This document shows positions 1 through 8,162 of a stretch of DNA of 41,041 bases, piece by piece. The notes under the pieces are model-generated. The model had not been told where the DNA came from. It saw nothing but the letters and a program-made list of their open reading frames with translations, and did not search any database. Numbering within the stretch: position 1 is the stretch's first letter; each line of letters begins with the position of its first letter. The stretch spans positions 1 to 41,041 of the forward strand of contig JARDZO010000029.1 of NCBI GenBank assembly GCA_029240815.1, given 5' to 3'. The translations under genes were made by a program, and so were the position numbers. This DNA comes from Brevibacillus sp. (lineage in GTDB: Bacteria; Bacillota; Bacilli; Brevibacillales; Brevibacillaceae).

Positions 1-274
1 CGTGTTTCGTTTTTTCCATTGCGCCTTGGTTGGTGTTCCTAAGATCTTCCGCTTATTTCCCCTTTTTCCTCAGCCAGCTTTGGCTCTCCTACTTGACTTT
101 TTCTGGGGGCTATCCGAGGAGTTTCTTTGAGAAAACCCTTTGTGGGACTTTGCCGGACAGTCTAACCTCCTTTGCAGGGCCGCCGAACCTGTTCGGTGGG
201 AAAAGGCCGGAGCGTAGATCGGAAACCTGCTTCTCCCCACCACAGCTCAAAAAACTTATAAAATTCCTATCTTT

Positions 275-360
275 TTAGAAAGCTTGGCTACGCCAAACCT
301 TTGGCGGATCCTTAGTTTCCTTAATATTGGATAGAAATCCCAAAATTCCTCTCCGTGCAA
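275..360 (+). repeat. Dispersed repeat, copy A (full length, about 86 bp)
   Basis: It starts TTAGAAAGCTTGGCTACGCC and ends AAAATTCCTCTCCGTGCAA. It aligns end to end with the reverse complement of 9241-9328 and with 36711-36795. Its right end touches the U-tract of the etfA terminator. A stretch resembling the element's right end (TTATAAAATTCCTATC, about 255-270) lies just to its left, as if a second, truncated copy abuts it. No coding capacity is evident. Confidence 0.75.
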
Positions 361-389
361 AAAAGCGTCCCCATTTGCGGACGCTTTCT
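359..389 (-). terminator. Rho-independent terminator after etfA
   Basis: On the minus strand, AAGCGTCC pairs with GGACGCTT around a short loop and is followed by a run of six T. It lies about 20 bases past the etfA stop and would end the fad/etf transcript. The rest of 1-410 shows no gene I can support. Confidence 0.85.
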
Positions 390-409
390 CGAAAGAGCCT
401 GGATGGCCT

Positions 410-1369
410 CTATACCAAGACCTTTTTGAACTCTGCAGTCAGAAGAGGAACTACTTCAAACAAATCGCCGACAATGCCGTAATCCGCTACTTGGAAAATC
501 GGCGCTTCCGGATCCTTGTTGATCGCCACGATGACCTTGGAGCTGGACATCCCAGCCAAGTGCTGAATCGCTCCGGAAATACCGCACGCGATGTAAAGAT
601 CAGGTGTAACTACCTTACCGGTCTGCCCGATTTGCATGGAGTAATCGCAATAGTCTGCATCGCATGCGCCACGGGATGCACCCACAGCAGCGCCCAGGAC
701 TTCTGCCAATTCATTGAGCGTGTTGAAGCCTTCTGCGCTCTTGACGCCACGGCCGCCCGAAATGATGACTTTCGCCTCGGACAGATCAACTTTGCCGCTG
801 GTTTTGCGCACGACTTCCTTCACGATGGAACGCAGGTCTTTGATTTCCAATTCAACCGGTACTACGGTTGCTGTTTTCGAAGCATCTGCCGTCCCAACCG
901 CGATATTGTTTGGCCGTATAGTAACGAAGGTTTTCCCATCAACAAATTTACGTTGCTGAAAAGCTTTTCCTGCATAGATCGGACGAACGAATACAGGACC
1001 CGCTTCCAGGCTTGTTACATCGGATACCAGACCAAACCCGAGACGTGCAGCTACGCGTGGTGCTACATCGCGACCAATCGCGGTGTGACCGAGGACGACT
1101 GCATCCGGATTCGCCAGGTCAATCAGTTGGGTCAAAGCTTGCGTGAAAGCATCCGGTGTATATTGAGAAAGAGCGTTGTGATCAGCGGCGTAAACTGTGC
1201 TCGCTCCATGTTGTCCGAGAGTCACGGCCAGATCTGCTGCGTTTGAACCAAATACAGCTGCTGTCACTTCTCCACCTTCTGCCAGTGTCTGTGCTGCAGC
1301 CAAAGCTTCCAACGACACATTGCGAAGTTGTCCGTCACGAACTTCTGCCAAAACCAGTACTTTTTTCAT
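410..1369 (-). CDS. etfA: Electron transfer flavoprotein, alpha subunit
   Basis: 319 aa, the usual length for EtfA. It is the FAD-carrying subunit of the EtfAB heterodimer that takes electrons from acyl-CoA dehydrogenases in beta-oxidation. The N-terminal ETF domain begins with KKVLVLAEVRDGQL. The C-terminal FAD domain (about 195-315) has the typical signature GISGAIQHLAGM, then IVAINKDPEAPIF and ADYGIVGD. The start has a GGAGGAG site just upstream. It is the last gene of the run lcfA-fadR-fadB-etfB-etfA, 20 bases after etfB, and is followed by a terminator. Cytoplasmic. The assignment is secure. Confidence 0.96.
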   Translation of the reverse strand: MKKVLVLAEVRDGQLRNVSLEALAAAQTLAEGGEVTAAVFGSNAADLAVTLGQHGASTVYAADHNALSQYTPDAFTQALTQLIDLANPDAVVLGHTAIGRDVAPRVAARLGFGLVSDVTSLEAGPVFVRPIYAGKAFQQRKFVDGKTFVTIRPNNIAVGTADASKTATVVPVELEIKDLRSIVKEVVRKTSGKVDLSEAKVIISGGRGVKSAEGFNTLNELAEVLGAAVGASRGACDADYCDYSMQIGQTGKVVTPDLYIACGISGAIQHLAGMSSSKVIVAINKDPEAPIFQVADYGIVGDLFEVVPLLTAEFKKVLV

Positions 1370-1389
1370 GGATATCCTCTCCTCCTCGC

Positions 1390-2157
1390 TTAGATCACTT
1401 TCGCTTCGTTGCGCAACAATTGCACCAGTTCCGACGCTTGAGCCGCCAGCTCACCGGAGAGAATACGGCCCGCCTGTTTTTTCGGCGGCAGCGATTGATC
1501 GACGATTTCGGTTTTTGCCTTTACATCTTCGACAGAAAGCCCCAAATCATCTGCGGAGAAACGATCCAATGGCTTTTTCTTCGCTTTCATAATCCCAGGA
1601 AGAGAAGGATAACGCGGTTCATTCAGACCTTGCTGTGCTGTGATCAATACAGGCAGGCTCGTTTCTACGACTTCGAGGTCACCCTCTACATCGCGTTCTA
1701 CGCGAACTGCTGTACCGTTCAGCTCCAGTTTTACAACGGTAGAGACGTGGTTGATGCCCAGCTCTTCTGCGAGACGAGGACCACCTTGGCCAGCGCCGGA
1801 ATCTACTGCCATCTGACCGCCGATGATGATATCAAAGCCGACTTTTTTCGCGACTGCTGCCAGTACCTTCGCCGTTGTGAATTCATCACCAAACAATTCC
1901 TCATCATCCACCAGAACAGCTTTGTCAGCACCCATCGCCAAAGCGGTGCGAAGTGCACTTTCTGCACGGTCAGGACCGATGCTGATGACGGTTACTTCTC
2001 CGCCATGCTCTTCTTTCAGCTTGATCGCTTCTTCTACCGCGTACTCATCATACGGGTTGATAATAAACTCCACACCATCTTCGGATATTTTTCCGTTTTG
2101 GATGACGATTTTTTCTTCCGTGTCAAACGTTTGCTTCAACACAACCAAGATATTCAT
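1390..2157 (-). CDS. etfB: Electron transfer flavoprotein, beta subunit
   Basis: 255 aa, normal for EtfB. It partners EtfA and binds AMP. Motifs seen are the N-terminal MNILVVLKQTFDTEEKI, NPYDEYAVEEAIKLKE at about 35-50, and the family stretch MAVDSGAGQGGPRLAEELG near 115-135. The LPVLITAQQGLNEPRYPSLP segment near 180-200 is the recognition-loop region that docks on dehydrogenases. AGGGAGG precedes the ATG. It is spaced 20 bases before etfA and about 40 after fadB, so the three genes are very likely co-transcribed. Confidence 0.96.
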   Translation of the reverse strand: MNILVVLKQTFDTEEKIVIQNGKISEDGVEFIINPYDEYAVEEAIKLKEEHGGEVTVISIGPDRAESALRTALAMGADKAVLVDDEELFGDEFTTAKVLAAVAKKVGFDIIIGGQMAVDSGAGQGGPRLAEELGINHVSTVVKLELNGTAVRVERDVEGDLEVVETSLPVLITAQQGLNEPRYPSLPGIMKAKKKPLDRFSADDLGLSVEDVKAKTEIVDQSLPPKKQAGRILSGELAAQASELVQLLRNEAKVI

Positions 2158-2199
2158 TACGTTTACCTCCCTCTGAGTGGTAATGCTCGAATGACCTTG

Positions 2200-2973
2200 T
2201 TAGCGGTCAGCGAAATTTGGCTTGCGTTTTTCCAAAAAGGCACCTACGCCTTCTTTTACATCTTCTGAGGTGAATGCTTCGCCGAACAGTTTTGCTTCCT
2301 TCGCCAGTCCTTCAGACTGTGAAAGCTCTACCGCTCCTTGGATGGCAGCTAGCGCCAGCTTCAGTGTCACTGCGCTCTTTGTCGCGATCGCGGTGGCCAG
2401 CTTCTTGGCTTCGTCCAACAGCTGCTCTGCCGGATAAACCGCTTCCACAAGACCGATCCGCAAAGCTTCCTCGCCGCCGATCATATCCGATGTGAGGATC
2501 AGCTGCGTCGCTTTTCCACGACCAACCAGACGAGGCAACCGCTGTGTTCCCCCATAGCCCGGAATCAGCCCCAAATTCAATTCGGGCAATCCCAGCTTGG
2601 CTTCATGGGCAGCAAATCGAATGTGACACGCCATCGCAAGCTCCAATCCGCCTCCCAAGCACGCGCCATTAATCGCTGCGATGACGGGCTTTGGAAAGCT
2701 CTCCAGGCGGTCGAACAGCGCTTGGCCACTTTTCGCCATTGCTTCGGCATCCGCCGACTGCAGTTCGGTAAATTCTTTGATATCTGCGCCTGCAATGAAA
2801 AAACGTCCTTCTCCGGTCAAGACGATCGCTTTGATCTCGGCGTCGTTTTCCCATTGATCCAACAGCTCACCCAATTGCGCGAGCACAGGTTTGCTCAGTG
2901 CATTGGCAGGCGGGTTGGTGATGGTGGCCACGGCTACACGATCGGCGATCTGCACATTCCAACGCGAATCCAT
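2200..2973 (-). CDS. fadB: Enoyl-CoA hydratase / crotonase family (FadB type)
   Basis: 257 aa from the ATG at 2973, chosen because GGGGGGAG lies just before it; the frame stays open to 3072 but that part crosses an operator-like palindrome and does not look coding. Crotonase fold: oxyanion-hole segments FFIAGADIKEF (about 62-72) and ACLGGGLELAMACHIRFAA (about 104-122), then ELNLGLIPGYGGTQRLPRLVG carrying the catalytic glutamate region. It probably hydrates trans-2-enoyl-CoA in beta-oxidation. It sits between fadR and etfB as in the B. subtilis lcfA operon. Exact chain-length preference cannot be read from the sequence. Confidence 0.92.
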   Translation of the reverse strand: MDSRWNVQIADRVAVATITNPPANALSKPVLAQLGELLDQWENDAEIKAIVLTGEGRFFIAGADIKEFTELQSADAEAMAKSGQALFDRLESFPKPVIAAINGACLGGGLELAMACHIRFAAHEAKLGLPELNLGLIPGYGGTQRLPRLVGRGKATQLILTSDMIGGEEALRIGLVEAVYPAEQLLDEAKKLATAIATKSAVTLKLALAAIQGAVELSQSEGLAKEAKLFGEAFTSEDVKEGVGAFLEKRKPNFADR

Positions 2974-3020
2974 TTCTCTCCCCCCAAACTGTATCTTTAC
3001 TAAAAAGGAATCGCTATTTG

Positions 3021-3036
3021 CTGAGCGTACGCTCAG
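3021..3036. promoter_or_regulatory. Operator-like palindrome ahead of fadB
   Basis: CTGAGCGTACGCTCAG is a perfect 16-bp inverted repeat about 50 bases upstream of the fadB start. TGAGCG-TA-CGCTCA resembles TetR-family sites. It differs from the site at the fadR promoter (3714-3731), so it may be a variant FadR site or bind another regulator. Confidence 0.5.
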
Positions 3037-3090
3037 TCGTACAATTTCATTGTAACAAAGGTCACCAAGCAAAAAAAGCTTTTTCTTTCA

Positions 3091-3678
3091 TCATTTTCCC
3101 TTCATACCGAACAGGAAGAGGTTATGAACGGAATCCGTATGAGAGACCAGGTCGTACTTGCACTGTTTCATCACCCAAGACGTCGTCACTTCATCCAGCG
3201 TACCAAAAATCATTTTCCGCGCCACCCGCACATCGAGGTCGGGATGAAAGATTCCTTTGTCCATCCCTTCCCGAATCACTTCGTCGATCAGATCAAAGTA
3301 CTGCTTCATGACATTGCCGATGCCTTCGCTGATCTGCGGATTTGACTGACGCAGCTCGATCTGCGTCACCTTAGCGAAATCGTGGTCCAAAGATAATTGG
3401 CTAAAGTGCGCGTGTACGAGTACATACAATTTTTGCTCGATGGATGATGCTTCTGCGATATGTCTCCGGTTTATTTCTACAAAATTGCCCATTTTTTCGT
3501 TGAACAGAGAAATCAAGATATCATCCTTGTTTTCAAAATAGAGGTATATGGTGCCGTCCGCTACCTTCGCCTCTTTTGCAATCTTAGATACCTGGGCGCT
3601 GTGATAGCCCTGCCGAGCGATGACGCGAACAGCAGCATCAATAATGGCTTGATACTTTTCCCCCGTTTTCTTTGCCAT
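3091..3678 (-). CDS. fadR: TetR-family fatty-acid degradation repressor FadR
   Basis: 195 aa from the ATG at 3678, which has GGAGGTACGT before it; the longer open frame runs back through the operator and is not used. The N-terminal TetR helix-turn-helix (about 10-55) reads YQAIIDAAVRVIARQGYHSAQ then VSKIAKEAKVADGTIYLYF, and the C-terminal domain contains VARKMIFGTLDEVTTSWVM. Both parts match what I recall of B. subtilis FadR (YsiA), which represses beta-oxidation genes and is released by long-chain acyl-CoA. The gene lies between lcfA and fadB, as in Bacillus, and has a candidate self-regulating operator at its own promoter. Confidence 0.93.
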   Translation of the reverse strand: MAKKTGEKYQAIIDAAVRVIARQGYHSAQVSKIAKEAKVADGTIYLYFENKDDILISLFNEKMGNFVEINRRHIAEASSIEQKLYVLVHAHFSQLSLDHDFAKVTQIELRQSNPQISEGIGNVMKQYFDLIDEVIREGMDKGIFHPDLDVRVARKMIFGTLDEVTTSWVMKQCKYDLVSHTDSVHNLFLFGMKGK

Positions 3679-3713
3679 ACGTACCTCCATTTTTACTAGC
3701 ACTGACAATAAAA

Positions 3714-3731
3714 TGAATGACCGTTCATTCA
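3714..3731. promoter_or_regulatory. FadR operator at the fadR promoter
   Basis: TGAATGACCGTTCATTCA: two 7-bp arms TGAATGA/TCATTCA around 4 bases (8-bp arms counting the flanking A/T). This matches the remembered B. subtilis FadR consensus TGAATGANTANTCATTCA in both arms. It lies just downstream of the -10 element, the place expected for autorepression. Confidence 0.85.
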
Positions 3732-3736
3732 TGCTC

Positions 3737-3765
3737 AGTTTATACCAGTCTTAGGTCTGTGTCAA
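3737..3765 (-). promoter_or_regulatory. Sigma-A promoter of fadR (fadR-fadB-etfBA)
   Basis: On the minus strand a consensus -35 TTGACA (3765-3760) is followed after 17 bases by TAAACT (3742-3737). TATAAA two bases earlier is an alternative -10 with a 15-base spacer. The FadR operator follows directly. Confidence 0.6.
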
Positions 3766-3824
3766 TCGTACTCACGGTAAGCTTGCAGAATTGTTTGTAC
3801 AGTTCACCCGTTGATTCGAGCTAG

Positions 3825-3862
3825 AAAGGTCCATTCCCCCTAGAGGAAACGGACCTTTTTTG
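3825..3862 (-). terminator. Terminator between lcfA and fadR
   Basis: AAAGGTCC pairs with GGACCTTT across a loop that holds a second short stem. It follows the lcfA stop by about 10 bases. The T-run on the minus strand is short (TTTC), so read-through into fadR is possible. The plus-strand tract is longer. Confidence 0.6.
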
Positions 3863-3872
3863 CTTGCTGCAC

Positions 3873-5576
3873 TTAGCTGGATTTGATTTGATTATCTTCT
3901 GCTTCACGTCGTTTTTTGTCTTCGTCCTGCAATTGACGACGAAGCACTTTGCCAACCATTGTTTTGGGCAGATCGGTGCGAATTTCGTACTTTCGCGGGA
4001 TTTTATACGAAGCCAACCGTTGCCTGCAGTGCTTTTCCAACTCTTCCTCGCTCGCCTGCTGGCCCTGCTTGAACACCACGAACGCCTTGACTGTCTCCCC
4101 GCGATAGGGATCTGGCACCCCGATGACTGCTGCCTCCTGTATGGCAGGGTGTTCGAAAAGCACTTCTTCTACTTCACGCGGATAGATGTTGAAGCCACCC
4201 GCGATGATCATGTCCTTTTTCCGATCCACGATATAGAAATAGCCCTCTTCGTCCATATATCCCATGTCCCCGGTCAGCAGCCAGCCATCTTGCAATATCG
4301 CTGCTGTTTCTTCCGGTCTGTTCCAGTAGCCTTTCATCACTTGGGGTCCCTTGACCGCCAGCTCCCCTACCTCGCCTTGAGGCAGCGCTTCTCCTGTAGC
4401 GGTGTCAACGATACGGCAGTCCGTATCGGGCCAAGGCAGTCCGATGCTGCCGGTAATACGCTTGCCCCAGATGGGATTGGAGTGCGTCACTGGAGATGCT
4501 TCTGTGAGACCGTAGCCTTCTACGAGCTTGCCGCGGGTCAGTTCCTCGAATTTATTTTGCACCTCAACAGGCAATGGAGCTGATCCACTCACACAGGCCT
4601 CAATGGAGGAGAGGTCATGATTTTTCAGGTCAGGATGGTTGATCAGCGCAATATACATCGTAGGTGCCCCCGGAAACAAGGTGGGCTTTACCTTGTCGAT
4701 CATGTCAAAGATTTGCTTTACATCATACTTGGGCACGAGAATGATTTCAGCTGCGATCGATATTCCTTTGTTCATCACGGTCGTCAACCCGTACACGTGA
4801 AAAAGGGGCAATGCGCCGAGAATGCGTTCTTTCCCTTTTTTCAACTTGTAAAGGACAGCCTGACATTGAATCGAGTTGGCGATGAGGTTGCCGTGGGTCA
4901 ACATGACACCTTTGGCTACACCCGTCGTACCGCCTGTATATTGCAGCAGTGCAATGTCTTCATCCGGATCGATGTGCGCTTTCACCGGATTGGCAGCGCT
5001 TTCTTTTAATATAGAAAGAAAAGGCTCAATTTCGCTGCCGTATGGGACCTGCGGATTGTGCCCTTCTTTCTTTTGAACCAGTGGATACAGCAGTTTTTTT
5101 ATAAAGGGAAGGAAATCACCAATACTTGTCACAATGAGTTGTTTCAATGGAGTAGATGCCTTTATGGAAGAAACTCGCTTGTAAAGCAGGTCCAGCGTAA
5201 TCATCGTTTCTGCTCCCGAATCGTTCAGCTGGTGAATCAGCTCCCGCTCCGTGTAAAGAGGATTGGTCATGACGACTGTGGCACCCGCAAACAAAGCACC
5301 GTAATAACTGATGACAGCTTGGGGAATATTGGGCAGCATGATGGCGACGCGATCCCCTTTTTTCACACCGCGACTCATCAACGCATGGGCGAATTGGTAC
5401 GACATCTGCAATAGCTCACGATATGTAATGCGCTTTCCCATAAAATAGATCGCGTAACTGTCTGGATAGTTCTTGGCAGACTGTTCCAGAAAATAAGTCA
5501 GTGGAACACGGGGGTATTCCAGTGACGGTGCAGTTTCGGGCGGGTAATTGGCAATCCAAGGCTTGGCATCTGACAT
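3873..5576 (-). CDS. lcfA: Long-chain fatty-acid-CoA ligase
   Basis: 567 aa. The ATG at 5576 is chosen because GGAGGG lies 7 bases before it; an earlier in-frame ATG is inside that ribosome site. ANL adenylating enzyme that activates fatty acids to acyl-CoA using ATP. Motifs: the P-loop-like YTGGTTGVAKGVMLTHGN (about 213-231), GYGLTEASPVTH (about 350-361), TGDMGYMDEEGYFYIVDRKK (hinge region near 430-450), and PKTMVGKVLRRQL with the catalytic lysine near the end. First gene of the fad block, with its own promoter upstream. Cytoplasmic or membrane-associated; the exact chain length is inferred from context. Confidence 0.95.
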   Translation of the reverse strand: MSDAKPWIANYPPETAPSLEYPRVPLTYFLEQSAKNYPDSYAIYFMGKRITYRELLQMSYQFAHALMSRGVKKGDRVAIMLPNIPQAVISYYGALFAGATVVMTNPLYTERELIHQLNDSGAETMITLDLLYKRVSSIKASTPLKQLIVTSIGDFLPFIKKLLYPLVQKKEGHNPQVPYGSEIEPFLSILKESAANPVKAHIDPDEDIALLQYTGGTTGVAKGVMLTHGNLIANSIQCQAVLYKLKKGKERILGALPLFHVYGLTTVMNKGISIAAEIILVPKYDVKQIFDMIDKVKPTLFPGAPTMYIALINHPDLKNHDLSSIEACVSGSAPLPVEVQNKFEELTRGKLVEGYGLTEASPVTHSNPIWGKRITGSIGLPWPDTDCRIVDTATGEALPQGEVGELAVKGPQVMKGYWNRPEETAAILQDGWLLTGDMGYMDEEGYFYIVDRKKDMIIAGGFNIYPREVEEVLFEHPAIQEAAVIGVPDPYRGETVKAFVVFKQGQQASEEELEKHCRQRLASYKIPRKYEIRTDLPKTMVGKVLRRQLQDEDKKRREAEDNQIKSS

Positions 5577-5648
5577 GGGTATTCCCTCCATCCCTTAATG
5601 GCCTTGCCTCTCCCGTATGATCTACATTCATAAGCTCTTCCTTCTTAC

Positions 5649-5678
5649 ATTCTATTCGAAAAATAGCTAATTTTACAA
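5649..5678 (-). promoter_or_regulatory. Candidate sigma-A promoter of lcfA
   Basis: TTGTAA (5678-5673), an 18-base spacer, then TAGAAT (5654-5649) on the minus strand, about 70 bases before the lcfA start. No clear FadR site overlaps it. Confidence 0.55.
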
Positions 5679-5740
5679 CTAATTTGCAGATTCATTTCCA
5701 AATTTTATTTATTGGTAATTTCGTACCTTTCCAAAAGCAA

Positions 5741-5772
5741 AAAAGGAAGGCTAACCGTGTCCCCACCTTCCT
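5741..5772 (-). terminator. Terminator after the LCP gene
   Basis: GGAAGG pairs with CCTTCC across a 15-base loop, followed by six T on the minus strand, just after the stop of the LCP gene. Confidence 0.7.
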
Positions 5773-5791
5773 CTTTCCTCTCTCGGTTGTT

Positions 5792-6781
5792 TTATTGGGT
5801 CATTGCCTGGACAATTTGCTGATGGACACGCTTCCGCTCCGTGCTAGGAACCAAGTGATACCAGCCGACGATACCGTTGTGCCAGATTCGTTCATCCTGT
5901 CCGACGAGCGTGTCGGTATGGATCATGTTTGGTGTCGGGTCGCCATACGAAAGGAGTAACGAGGCGATCTCGCCATCTGTCAGATCTGTCTTGACGTGGT
6001 TGCCTACTATCTCCATCAATGAAAACGCCTTGGCGTACGCTTGTACAGACGCCCCTTTGGTCGCAAGCGCTCGGACGATTTCCTGCTGGCGGTTGATGCG
6101 TTGATAGTCACTGTCTTCCTTGCCCAGATCGCTCTTGCGATAGCGAGCGTAATCAAGGGCCTGCTCCCCAGAAAGGTTCTGAAGCCCAGGCTTGATGTCG
6201 ATGTATGTATCATCACTTGGATCACTGTACTTCATCTGCTTTTTGACATCCACGGGCACACCGCCCAGCTCATCGACGATTTGCCGGAAACCATCAAAAT
6301 CTACAGACATGTAACGATCGATTTTCACATCCAGAAATTTTTCCAGCGATTCCTTGACCATTTTTGGGCCACCGAATGCCATGGCATGGTTCACTTTATC
6401 GTATCCTTTTCCGCTAAGCTCCATATAGCTGTCACGTGGAATCGAAATCAGGTACGCGGCCTGCTTGGATGGATGAACAGCTGCCAGCATAATGGTGTCG
6501 GAACGCGCACTCTCTCCGTCCCTGCTGTCCACACCGAGCAGGAGCATCAAAAATGGCTTTAACGGCTCGCTTGCGGTCAACAGATCACGAGGGGGCAAGG
6601 TGGTGGCGGCTTGTTTTACGGTTCCTGCACTCCCTTCGATGGGTGCATACCATTTCTGTGTCATCTGTTTGTACTGATAGGCTGTATACGCTACCGCTAC
6701 CAGCGCGCCAATGGCCAGGCACGATATCGTATGAAATGCGATCTTTTTCCCATGTTTCTTCATAAATGAAAATAGCATCAT
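5792..6781 (-). CDS. LytR-CpsA-Psr (LCP) family cell-wall ligase
   Basis: 329 aa. LCP enzymes attach undecaprenyl-phosphate-linked teichoic acids or polysaccharides to peptidoglycan outside the membrane. One N-terminal membrane segment (about 13-36) is followed by the LCP domain. Its conserved acidic and arginine motifs are visible: GVDSRDGESARSDTIM (83-98), ISIPRDSYM (112-120), KVNHAMAFGG (129-138), and YARYRKSDLGKEDSDYQRI (211-229) followed by RQQE. Start at ATGATG (6781/6778) behind GGGGAGG. That site is part of a long inverted repeat (6789-6865), so translation may be controlled by the leader. It may serve the surface polysaccharide genes on its right; the substrate is unknown. Confidence 0.92.
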   Translation of the reverse strand: MMLFSFMKKHGKKIAFHTISCLAIGALVAVAYTAYQYKQMTQKWYAPIEGSAGTVKQAATTLPPRDLLTASEPLKPFLMLLLGVDSRDGESARSDTIMLAAVHPSKQAAYLISIPRDSYMELSGKGYDKVNHAMAFGGPKMVKESLEKFLDVKIDRYMSVDFDGFRQIVDELGGVPVDVKKQMKYSDPSDDTYIDIKPGLQNLSGEQALDYARYRKSDLGKEDSDYQRINRQQEIVRALATKGASVQAYAKAFSLMEIVGNHVKTDLTDGEIASLLLSYGDPTPNMIHTDTLVGQDERIWHNGIVGWYHLVPSTERKRVHQQIVQAMTQ

Positions 6782-6865
6782 AGCAAAAAGCCTCCCCTTC
6801 GAGCAAAACCCCCGTCAAGGCTGGGCATCGACAGGGACTTGCTTCCATTCTTAACAGGGGAGGCT
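6782..6865 (-). promoter_or_regulatory. Structured leader hiding the LCP ribosome site
   Basis: The arms AGGGGAGGCT (6856-6865) and AGCCTCCCCT (6789-6798), given on the plus strand, are perfect 10-bp complements. On the transcript the second arm contains the ribosome site GGGGAGG, 9 bases before the first ATG. Between the arms a further extended stem can form: GCAA/TTGC and CCCTGTC/GACGGGG with one G-U pair. A TTTTT run follows the closing arm, so the same stem could also act as a terminator. It matches no riboswitch class I recognise. Confidence 0.6.
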
Positions 6866-6913
6866 CGATTTAAACCTTATGGGATCTGCATTTTCATAGG
6901 TAACTGACGTATA

Positions 6914-8089
6914 TTAGTCGCGTTCGACGACCATCGCCATCCCCATACCGCCACCGATGCAAAGGCATGCAAGACCGCGCTTTAGCTGACGACGCTTCAT
7001 TTCATGTAACAGTGTGAGGACGATCCGGCATCCAGTCGAACCGACGGGATGGCCCAGAGAGATGCCGCTTCCATTTACGTTCGTCATTTCTCTAGGGAGC
7101 TCCAGCAGTTTTTCGACCGCCAAATACTGAGCGGCAAATGCTTCATTAACTTCAATCAGCTCTATGTCTGACAAAGAAAGCCCTGCTTTTGCCAATGCCT
7201 TTTTGACAGCGGGCACGGGACCGTAGCCCATCAGATCAGGCTCGACACCCGCCCAAGCCCAGGATACGATTCTCCCTAGCGGCTTAATCCCCAGTTCTTG
7301 TGCTTTTCCTTCTCTCATCAGAATCGCCGCGGATGCTCCGTCGTTGAGCCCCGAAGCGTTGCCGGCCGTCACGGTTCCATCTGAACGGAATCCCGGCTTC
7401 AGCTTGGCGAGCCCTTCTAACGTCACGTCACGGCGAGGGAATTCGTCGGTGGTCACCAGCGTTTCCTCTCCCCGTTTCTTTACAGGCACTCCAATGATTT
7501 CTTCTGCAAAGATTCCATTGTCAATCGCGCGAATTGCATTTTGCTGGCTGCGCAATGCAATTTCGTCCTGCTCCTCACGGGTGATGCTATAGCGGTCTAC
7601 CAAACGCTCCGCCGTTTCTCCCATCAAGATCTGGTGATGGGGGTCCGTCAGCAGATCCCACATCGCATCTGTCATTTCGCCGTGTTGCAGACGTTTGCCC
7701 CAACGAGCATTTTTCAGCACATACGGCGCATTGCTCATACTCTCTACGCCGCCGGCAATGACGATCTCACTGTCGCCGAGCAAAATTTCCGACGCCCCAC
7801 TAGCAATCGCCTGCATTCCGGAAGCACATTGTCGTTGAACGGTAAAGCCGGTCACTTCCTTGCTCAGACCTGCATCGAGAGCGGCTACCCGCGCGATGTT
7901 TGCTTCATCACTTCGTTGAATGCAGTTCCCGAGGATCACCTCATCGATCTGGCTCGCATCTACACCTGACTTTGCCAGTACACCGCGAATGACTGTTTCT
8001 GCCAGCTTGCGAGCGCTTACATCTCTCAGTACGCCACCGAACGAGCCGATCGGCGTACGTCCAGCAGCGGCAATGACCACTTTCTCCAT
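6914..8089 (-). CDS. Acetyl-CoA acetyltransferase (thiolase)
   Basis: 391 aa, the normal thiolase length. It condenses or cleaves acetoacetyl-CoA and longer 3-ketoacyl-CoAs. The nucleophilic cysteine lies in [12 protein letters not shown] (Cys88). The C-terminal catalytic motifs are [19 protein letters not shown] (His near 347) and [11 protein letters not shown] (Cys377). GGAGGGG precedes the ATG. It is transcribed toward the LCP gene and away from the PrmA-like gene. It could complete beta-oxidation together with the nearby fad block, or supply acetoacetyl-CoA; the sequence alone does not separate a degradative from a biosynthetic thiolase. Confidence 0.93.
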   Translation of the reverse strand: MEKVVIAAAGRTPIGSFGGVLRDVSARKLAETVIRGVLAKSGVDASQIDEVILGNCIQRSDEANIARVAALDAGLSKEVTGFTVQRQCASGMQAIASGASEILLGDSEIVIAGGVESMSNAPYVLKNARWGKRLQHGEMTDAMWDLLTDPHHQILMGETAERLVDRYSITREEQDEIALRSQQNAIRAIDNGIFAEEIIGVPVKKRGEETLVTTDEFPRRDVTLEGLAKLKPGFRSDGTVTAGNASGLNDGASAAILMREGKAQELGIKPLGRIVSWAWAGVEPDLMGYGPVPAVKKALAKAGLSLSDIELIEVNEAFAAQYLAVEKLLELPREMTNVNGSGISLGHPVGSTGCRIVLTLLHEMKRRQLKRGLACLCIGGGMGMAMVVERD

Positions 8090-8162
8090 TTGTTTCCCCT
8101 CCGCTTTTCGTATTTTTCTCTATTGTCGCATATGTCAGTTACAAGTTTGCATGCTGAAAAGC

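Noticed and set aside
1..19. Possible start of a minus-strand gene (ATG at 19-17, reading MEKTKH)
   Set aside because: Only six codons are visible before the window ends and the AAGG upstream is weak; not enough to call.
30..278. 82-aa open frame on the plus strand
   Set aside because: No ribosome site, no family resemblance, and its composition looks like non-coding DNA. The same region holds only a short hairpin (about 179-199) and a repeat.
491..1246. 251-aa plus-strand frame inside etfA
   Set aside because: Antisense shadow of a certain gene; no ribosome site and no family match.
5608..5628. FadR-like site ahead of lcfA (ATGAATGTAGATCATAC)
   Set aside because: One arm fits, the other has mismatches and the spacing is one base short; not convincing as an operator.
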